A stretch of 64,000 nt of DNA, from assembly GCF_004681965.1 (NCBI RefSeq), contig NZ_SMLL01000007.1, positions 310,001 to 374,000 on the forward strand, read 5' to 3'. Shown one piece after another: positions 59,783 through 64,000 of the stretch. The notes under the pieces are model-generated. The model was not told where the DNA came from. It saw only the letters and a list, made by a program, of their open reading frames with translations, and did no database searches. Origin of the DNA: Ramlibacter rhizophilus (GTDB taxonomy: Bacteria; Pseudomonadota; Gammaproteobacteria; Burkholderiales; Burkholderiaceae_C). How positions within the stretch are numbered: the first letter of the stretch is position 1; each line of letters starts with the position of its first letter. Both the position numbers and the translations under genes were made by a program.

Positions 59783-60996
59783 GCCGCGTAGCGCCTGAGC
59801 CACTCGCGTTCCAGCGGATCGACCCAGCTGCCGTGCGGCTCCAGGATGACGGGGGCGGGCCGCTGCACCTGCCCGGGCGCGGGCGGGCGGGCGAACAGTG
59901 CCCGCTCGGGCTCGGGCAGGCGACCCACGGCCAGCACCGTGCCGTCGCCCCAGACCGCGATGTCGGCCTTGCGGGCCTGCGCGGCGGGCGAGAGCATGAA
60001 GTCGATCACCACCTGCGCCGCCTCGGGCGCGCTGGCGTTGAAGGGAATGGCCAGGAAGTGCGTGTTGCCCACGCTGCCCGCCTCGTTCTGCCAGCTGACC
60101 ACGGTGGCCGGCAGGCGACCGGCGGCGATCTCGTTGGCGGCTTCGTTGGGGTTGAAGGTCAGGGCGATGTGCAGCTCGCCGTCGGCCATCATCTGGCGGA
60201 TGGCCGCGGCGTTCTGCGGGAACTGCCGTCCGCCGCGCCACAGCTGCGGATGCAGCGCATCCAGGTAGTCCCACAGCGGCGCCGTGGCGGGCGCGAAGGC
60301 GGCTTCGGTGTACGGGCGGTACAAGGGTGCGCGGTCGCGCACCGCTTCCAGCAGGGCTTGCTTGAGGAAGGTGGTGCCGTGGAAATTGGGCGGCCTCGGA
60401 TAGCTCACGCGGCCGGGGTGGGCGCGCGCGAAGGCCAGCAGGGCGGCCATGCTGCGCGGCGGTTCGGGCACGCGGGCGCGGTCGGCGAAGAAGGTGAACT
60501 GCGCCATGCCCCAGGGGGCCTCCATGCCCGCGACGGGTTCGGAAAAGTCGATGCGCGTGGTGGGCTTGCCTTCGGTGTCCACCCAGCGGTAGCTGGGCAG
60601 GCGCTCGGCGAAGGGGCCGAAGAGCAGGCCCTCGCGCTTCATGGTGAGGAAGTTCTCGCCGTTGATCCAGAGCATGTCCACGCTGCCGCCGCGCTCGCGC
60701 CCGGCCTGCTTCTCGCCGCGCACGCGGCGCACGGCCTCGGCCGTGTCGGTGATCTTGACGTGCTGCAGCGTGATGCCGTGGCGCCGGGATACTTCCCCGG
60801 CCGCCCACTGCAGGTAGGCATTGGTGCGCTCGCTGCCGCCCCAGGCGTTGAAGAAGACCTTCTGGCCGCGGGCGCGGGCCAGGATGTCGGGCCAGGGCGG
60901 GGTCTGCGCGTGAATTCCGGTGCCCAGCAGCGTGGCGGCGCCGGCGGCGAAGGCCTGCAGGGTCTGGCGGCGTGAGATGGGGCGGCGATGGCTCAT
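59779..60996 (-). CDS. ynjB: ABC transporter substrate-binding protein YnjB
   Basis: 405 aa. An N-terminal twin-arginine signal (SHRRPISRRQTLQAFAAGAA, cut near HAQTPPW) precedes a binding-protein fold with FFNAWGGSERTNAYLQWAAG, DMLWINGENFLTMKREGLLF and IALTFNPNEAANEIAAG. The GEN/GEDFxxMKR motif is a YnjB hallmark. It is the first gene of ynjBCD. Its ligand is not established. Tat export is notable, since folded or cofactor-bearing proteins use it. Confidence 0.87.
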   Translation of the reverse strand: MSHRRPISRRQTLQAFAAGAATLLGTGIHAQTPPWPDILARARGQKVFFNAWGGSERTNAYLQWAAGEVSRRHGITLQHVKITDTAEAVRRVRGEKQAGRERGGSVDMLWINGENFLTMKREGLLFGPFAERLPSYRWVDTEGKPTTRIDFSEPVAGMEAPWGMAQFTFFADRARVPEPPRSMAALLAFARAHPGRVSYPRPPNFHGTTFLKQALLEAVRDRAPLYRPYTEAAFAPATAPLWDYLDALHPQLWRGGRQFPQNAAAIRQMMADGELHIALTFNPNEAANEIAAGRLPATVVSWQNEAGSVGNTHFLAIPFNASAPEAAQVVIDFMLSPAAQARKADIAVWGDGTVLAVGRLPEPERALFARPPAPGQVQRPAPVILEPHGSWVDPLEREWLRRYAA

Positions 60997-61108
60997 GGGG
61001 CGAGTGTGTCCGAGTCGGGGAGCGGATGTGTCCGCATAGTCGACGGGGACGCGGGGACGGTTACAGCACCGGCACAATGGGGCGGACTTCACCCCGGAGG
61101 CGTCCCGG

Positions 61109-61672
61109 ATGGACTGGCAGGAGCAAGCGCGAAGGACCGAAGAGCGGCTGCACGGCCAGTTCGTGCAGGCGCTGGACGGTGACGCGGCGGCCTACCAGCG
61201 CTTCCTGCAGGCGCTCGGTGGCCACCTGCGCGCCTACTTCCGCCGGCGGCTCTTCCAGCTGCCGGACGAGGTCGAGGACCTGGTGCAGGAGACCCTGCTG
61301 GCCATCCACACCCACCGCCACACCTACCGGCGCGACCAGCCGCTCACCGCCTGGGTCCACACCATCGCACGCTACAAGCTGGTGGACCTGCTGCGCGCGC
61401 GCGAGCGGCGCGAGAAGCTCAACGACCCGCTGGACGACGAGGCGGGCTTCTTCGCCCGCAGCGACACCGAGGCGGCCGAGGCCCGGCGCGACCTCGCCAC
61501 CATGCTGGACGGCCTGGGCGAGCGGCAGCGCCGCGCACTGGTCATGACCAAGATCGAGGGGGCGTCGGTCGCCGAGACGGCCGCCGCGCTGGGCATGTCC
61601 GAGGTGGCGGTGAAGGTGGGCGTGCACAGGAGCCTCAAGGCCCTGGCGGCGCGCTGGGGCGGCAGCCGCTGA
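61109..61672 (+). CDS. ECF RNA polymerase sigma factor
   Basis: 187 aa. Region 2: LPDEVEDLVQETLLAIHTHR, with YRRDQPLTAWVHTIARYKLV (the -10 contact and melting region). Region 4: LGERQRRALVMTKIEGASVA and GMSEVAVKVGVHRSLKALAA. The ending VHRSLKALAARW resembles Caulobacter SigF-type ECF factors, usually followed by a DUF1109 anti-sigma gene. Here the next gene is on the other strand and none is adjacent, so its anti-sigma must lie elsewhere or is missing. The 112-bp gap before it is shared with ynjB. Confidence 0.9.
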   Translation: MDWQEQARRTEERLHGQFVQALDGDAAAYQRFLQALGGHLRAYFRRRLFQLPDEVEDLVQETLLAIHTHRHTYRRDQPLTAWVHTIARYKLVDLLRARERREKLNDPLDDEAGFFARSDTEAAEARRDLATMLDGLGERQRRALVMTKIEGASVAETAAALGMSEVAVKVGVHRSLKALAARWGGSR

Positions 61673-61715
61673 GCCGCAAAAGGAATCGGCGGCGCGACGT
61701 CCTCCCCGCGGGACC

Positions 61716-62909
61716 TCACTCCTCGATGAAGTTGCCCGCCGAGAAGCGCACCGGCGGCGCCTCGGGGTCGAAGCTCACCCCGGCCGGGTCGCCGCCCGCG
61801 GCCACCTTCTCCAGCTGCTGCTGCAAGAGGCGCCGCAGCATCACGATGCCGCGGTCCGTGCTGGCCAGGTGCTCCTCGGAATGCCGGGCAATGGGCCCCT
61901 GGCTCACCATGGCCTCGTAGTCGCCCGGGTAGCGGCGGTGCTCGTCCTCGCTGAGTTCTTCCCACAGGCGCTTGCCGTCCGGGCGCGAGCGCATGCGCAC
62001 CAGCTCGCCGGCCTCGCGCACGCGGCCGACCACGTAGATGCGGAAGTGGTGGTCGTCGATGGGTAGCACCCAGCCGAGCGACTCCACCGGCCCCCAGCGG
62101 CCCACGCGCGGGCTGGGGATCACGCGCAGCGTGGGCAGCCCGGCCTCTGAAATGCGGCGGAAGGTCCTGCCGTCCGGCAGCTGGCGGATGGACGTGGTGC
62201 GCACGCTGTGCGCGTGCACGTCCCAGCTCACCTGCGGCATGAGCGCCATCTGCTCGACGAACTGCGTGCCGCTGAAGGACGAGTGCAGCACGACCACGTG
62301 GAAGGGATCGACCAGGTTCTCGTAGTGCTGCAGCCAGTTGCAGGGGATCACCTGCGGGCCACCGCCGCCGATGCTGTTGTCGTCGGTCTCCAGGAATTCG
62401 CCCGGCTCCAGCTGCTCCAGGCACTCGTAGCGCGGCAGCACCGGCTTGCGCTCGGGGGGGCCGAGGTAGGCCCACACCAGGCCGTACAGCTCCTGCACCG
62501 GGTACCAGGGCTGGCGCACCTTGTCGCGAAAGCGCCCGCCTTCAGGCTCGCAGGGCTGCTCCACGCAGCGCCCCTGCACGTCGAAGAGCCAGCCGTGGTA
62601 GCAGCAGCGGATGCCGCGCTCCTCCACCTTGCCGTAGTAGAGCGACGTGCCGCGGTGCGCGCAGTTCGGCAGCACCAGCCCGGGCCGGCCGGCGCCGTCT
62701 CGAAAGAGGATGAGGTCCTCCCCCAGCACCCGCACCTGGCGCGGCGTCTCGCTGGCGTCGCGCGACAGGCCGACGGGGTGCCAGTAGCGGCGCAGCAGCT
62801 CGCCCATGGGCGTGCCCGGCCCGACCTCGGTCAGCTCGCGCCGGTGGGTGGGCGCGGGGCGGCCGTAGCCGGTGCCCTGGTCAGGCGCCGGGGACAGGAC
62901 AGCCTTCAT
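61716..62909 (-). CDS. Rieske aromatic ring-hydroxylating oxygenase, alpha subunit
   Basis: 397 aa. The Rieske cluster ligands are C83, H85, C102 and H105 (CAHRGTSLYYG, CCYHGWLFD), with the standard 17-residue spacing. NWLQHYENLVDPFHVVVLH carries the bridging aspartate and two catalytic histidines for the mononuclear iron. It probably oxidises an aromatic or related acid. Its ATG overlaps the stop of the Bug receptor (ATGA); the receptor may bring in its substrate. No reductase lies within the window. Confidence 0.92.
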   Translation of the reverse strand: MKAVLSPAPDQGTGYGRPAPTHRRELTEVGPGTPMGELLRRYWHPVGLSRDASETPRQVRVLGEDLILFRDGAGRPGLVLPNCAHRGTSLYYGKVEERGIRCCYHGWLFDVQGRCVEQPCEPEGGRFRDKVRQPWYPVQELYGLVWAYLGPPERKPVLPRYECLEQLEPGEFLETDDNSIGGGGPQVIPCNWLQHYENLVDPFHVVVLHSSFSGTQFVEQMALMPQVSWDVHAHSVRTTSIRQLPDGRTFRRISEAGLPTLRVIPSPRVGRWGPVESLGWVLPIDDHHFRIYVVGRVREAGELVRMRSRPDGKRLWEELSEDEHRRYPGDYEAMVSQGPIARHSEEHLASTDRGIVMLRRLLQQQLEKVAAGGDPAGVSFDPEAPPVRFSAGNFIEE

Positions 62910-63889
62910 TGCGGCGTCACCCCCGCGGCCTTGATCAGTTCGGCCGTGCGCGGGAAGTCGGCCTGGTAGCGCTCCAGGAACTGTGGCGGCGTGTTGCCCA
63001 GCGGCTCGAAGCCGAAGGCCACCAGCCGCGCGGCGATGTCGGGCATGGCGGTGATCTCGCGCAGCGCCGTGACCCAGGCGTCCACCACCGGCGCGGGCGT
63101 GCCGGCCGGTGCATAGACGCCGATCCAGCTGTCCAGGTCGAAGCCCTTGAAGCCCTGCTCGGCGAAGGTCGGCACCTGCGGCATGGCCGACACGCGCCGG
63201 GTGCCGGCGATGCCCAGCACCTTCATCTTGCCGCCCTGGCTCTGGTTGCGTGCCGTGGACGGGTTGGCCCAGGCGAAGTCCAGCACCTTGCCGAACATGT
63301 CCGTGTGCGCAGCCGCCTCGGACTTGTAGGCCGCGTGGATCAGGTTGGCGCCGCTCTGGCGCTTGAGCAGCTCGCCGAACAGGTGCGCCGTGGAGCCGTT
63401 GCCCCAGGTGCCGTAGGTCATGCCGCGCGGCTGCTTCTTCGCGTACTCGACGAACTCCTGCACGGTGGAGTAGGGCGCATCGGCCGGGGCGACCAGCATG
63501 GGGCCACCCGTGGCCAGCATGGACAGCGGCTGGAAGTCCTTCACCGGGTCGTAGGGCAGCTTGGGCTGCAGGATCACGTTGTTCACATGGGTCAGCGGCA
63601 GCGTGAACAGCACGGTGTGCCCGTCCGCCGGCGCCTTGGCCACGTAGTCGGCCGCGATGGTGCCGCTCGCGCCGGGCTTGGCGTCCACCACCACCGGCTG
63701 GCCCCAGCGGGCCTGCAGCTTGTCCGCGTAGGCGCGCGCCAGGCTGTCGATGGGACCCCCCGCGGTACCGAAGGGCACCATGCGGACCGGCCGGCTGGGA
63801 AAGCCGGCCTGCGCGAACGCCGGGCCGCCTGCCACGCCGAACGCGGCGGCGGCCAGCGCCATGGAAAAGCTTCGTCTGTCCAGATGCAT
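62906..63889 (-). CDS. Bug-family (TctC-like) periplasmic solute receptor
   Basis: 327 aa. Signal peptide ends near GPAFAQAGFPS. GFPSRPVRMVPFGTAGGPID, VDAKPGASGTIAADYVAKAP and HAAYKSEAAAHTDMFGKVLD are the family motifs. The usual YKG is here YKS. First gene of a two-gene operon with a Rieske oxygenase, so its ligand is probably an aromatic acid. Upstream is a candidate divergent regulator at the window edge. Confidence 0.9.
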   Translation of the reverse strand: MHLDRRSFSMALAAAAFGVAGGPAFAQAGFPSRPVRMVPFGTAGGPIDSLARAYADKLQARWGQPVVVDAKPGASGTIAADYVAKAPADGHTVLFTLPLTHVNNVILQPKLPYDPVKDFQPLSMLATGGPMLVAPADAPYSTVQEFVEYAKKQPRGMTYGTWGNGSTAHLFGELLKRQSGANLIHAAYKSEAAAHTDMFGKVLDFAWANPSTARNQSQGGKMKVLGIAGTRRVSAMPQVPTFAEQGFKGFDLDSWIGVYAPAGTPAPVVDAWVTALREITAMPDIAARLVAFGFEPLGNTPPQFLERYQADFPRTAELIKAAGVTPQ

Positions 63890-63970
63890 GCCTTGTCTCC
63901 TGATCGTTGCTTTGAGGGGAAGCCGACAATGATGGCCCGCCGCCCCTGGCGCGGCAATTCGAAGCTTTGG

Positions 63971-63984
63971 ATATGAGATATGAA
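63971..63984. promoter_or_regulatory. candidate LysR-type site upstream of the Bug/Rieske operon
   Basis: The direct repeat GATATG-A-GATATG contains ATAT-GAG-ATAT, matching the T-N11-A-type half-palindromes that LysR proteins favour. It lies 82 bp before the Bug gene ATG and overlaps the start of a possible regulator gene. Only a short motif, so it is a guess. Confidence 0.25.
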
Positions 63985-64000
63985 CGCGCGTGATATCCGT
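63980..64000 (+). CDS. possible start of a divergent gene (7 codons, cut by window end)
   Basis: ATG at 63980 opens MNARDIR and runs off the edge. It is divergent from the Bug receptor/Rieske operon, where LysR-type regulators are commonly found, and such an N-terminus fits a LysR helix-turn-helix start. Seven residues cannot settle it. Confidence 0.3.

Overview
The window looks like a chromosomal segment of a high-GC betaproteobacterium of the Burkholderiales, most like the Comamonadaceae (Ramlibacter/Variovorax type). Pointers are three periplasmic Bug (TctC-like) receptors without their membrane partners, a paaG-paaI-paaK phenylacetate block, GTG and TTG starts with ATGA/GTGA overlaps, and a REP-like palindrome family (TTCGACAGGCTCA core) that I associate with this group. 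The genus is an inference.

Layout. 1-7072: an NMT1/SsuA-type ABC transporter (binding protein cut by the window edge), an SDR with a non-canonical active site, a MarR regulator, and a DHOD-like flavoprotein/Bug receptor/MFS operon. 7073-8293: a scar beside tRNA-Met(CAT), with a truncated integrase fused to a truncated LacI-type regulator. 8338-12029: enoyl-CoA hydratase, a 268-bp three-armed palindromic element, then paaG-paaI-paaK. 12046-16883: a minus-strand run (UbiH-like monooxygenase, DsbC, M61 peptidase, DUF3108). 16949-25092: MOSC protein, FAD oxidoreductase, GNAT, 2-dehydropantoate reductase, Bug receptor, small exported or membrane proteins, an AAC(3)-I-like acetyltransferase and a soluble hybrid kinase.

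25239-32174 is the accessory region. It starts at tRNA-Lys(CTT), whose 3' half recurs 1.6 kb downstream as a direct repeat and so brackets a mini-island. It then holds broken genes (helicase tail, frameshifted exported protein, phage tape-measure tail), two receiver-only response regulators, an aberrant tRNA-Gln-like sequence and several hairpins. Gene density is low and fragments are common.

32175-43823 is the most distinctive block. A C-methyltransferase, a polyprenyl synthetase and a UbiA-like prenyltransferase form a possible prenyl-lipid or quinone set. Next come two DUF5985 membrane proteins with a small putative winged-helix protein. A very large soluble poly-HAMP hybrid kinase (12 exact-length 92-residue repeats, GAF, kinase, three receivers) is followed 5 bp later by a second receiver-kinase.

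43750-64000: DUF3147, MFS, LysR, methyltransferase, YchF, a 2OG-Fe(II) oxygenase, a PfkB kinase overlapping a GH65 enzyme, DUF1232, two acyl-CoA ligases, a ynjBCD-type ABC importer, an ECF sigma factor, and a Rieske oxygenase/Bug receptor pair. REP-like palindromes fill most of the gaps here.
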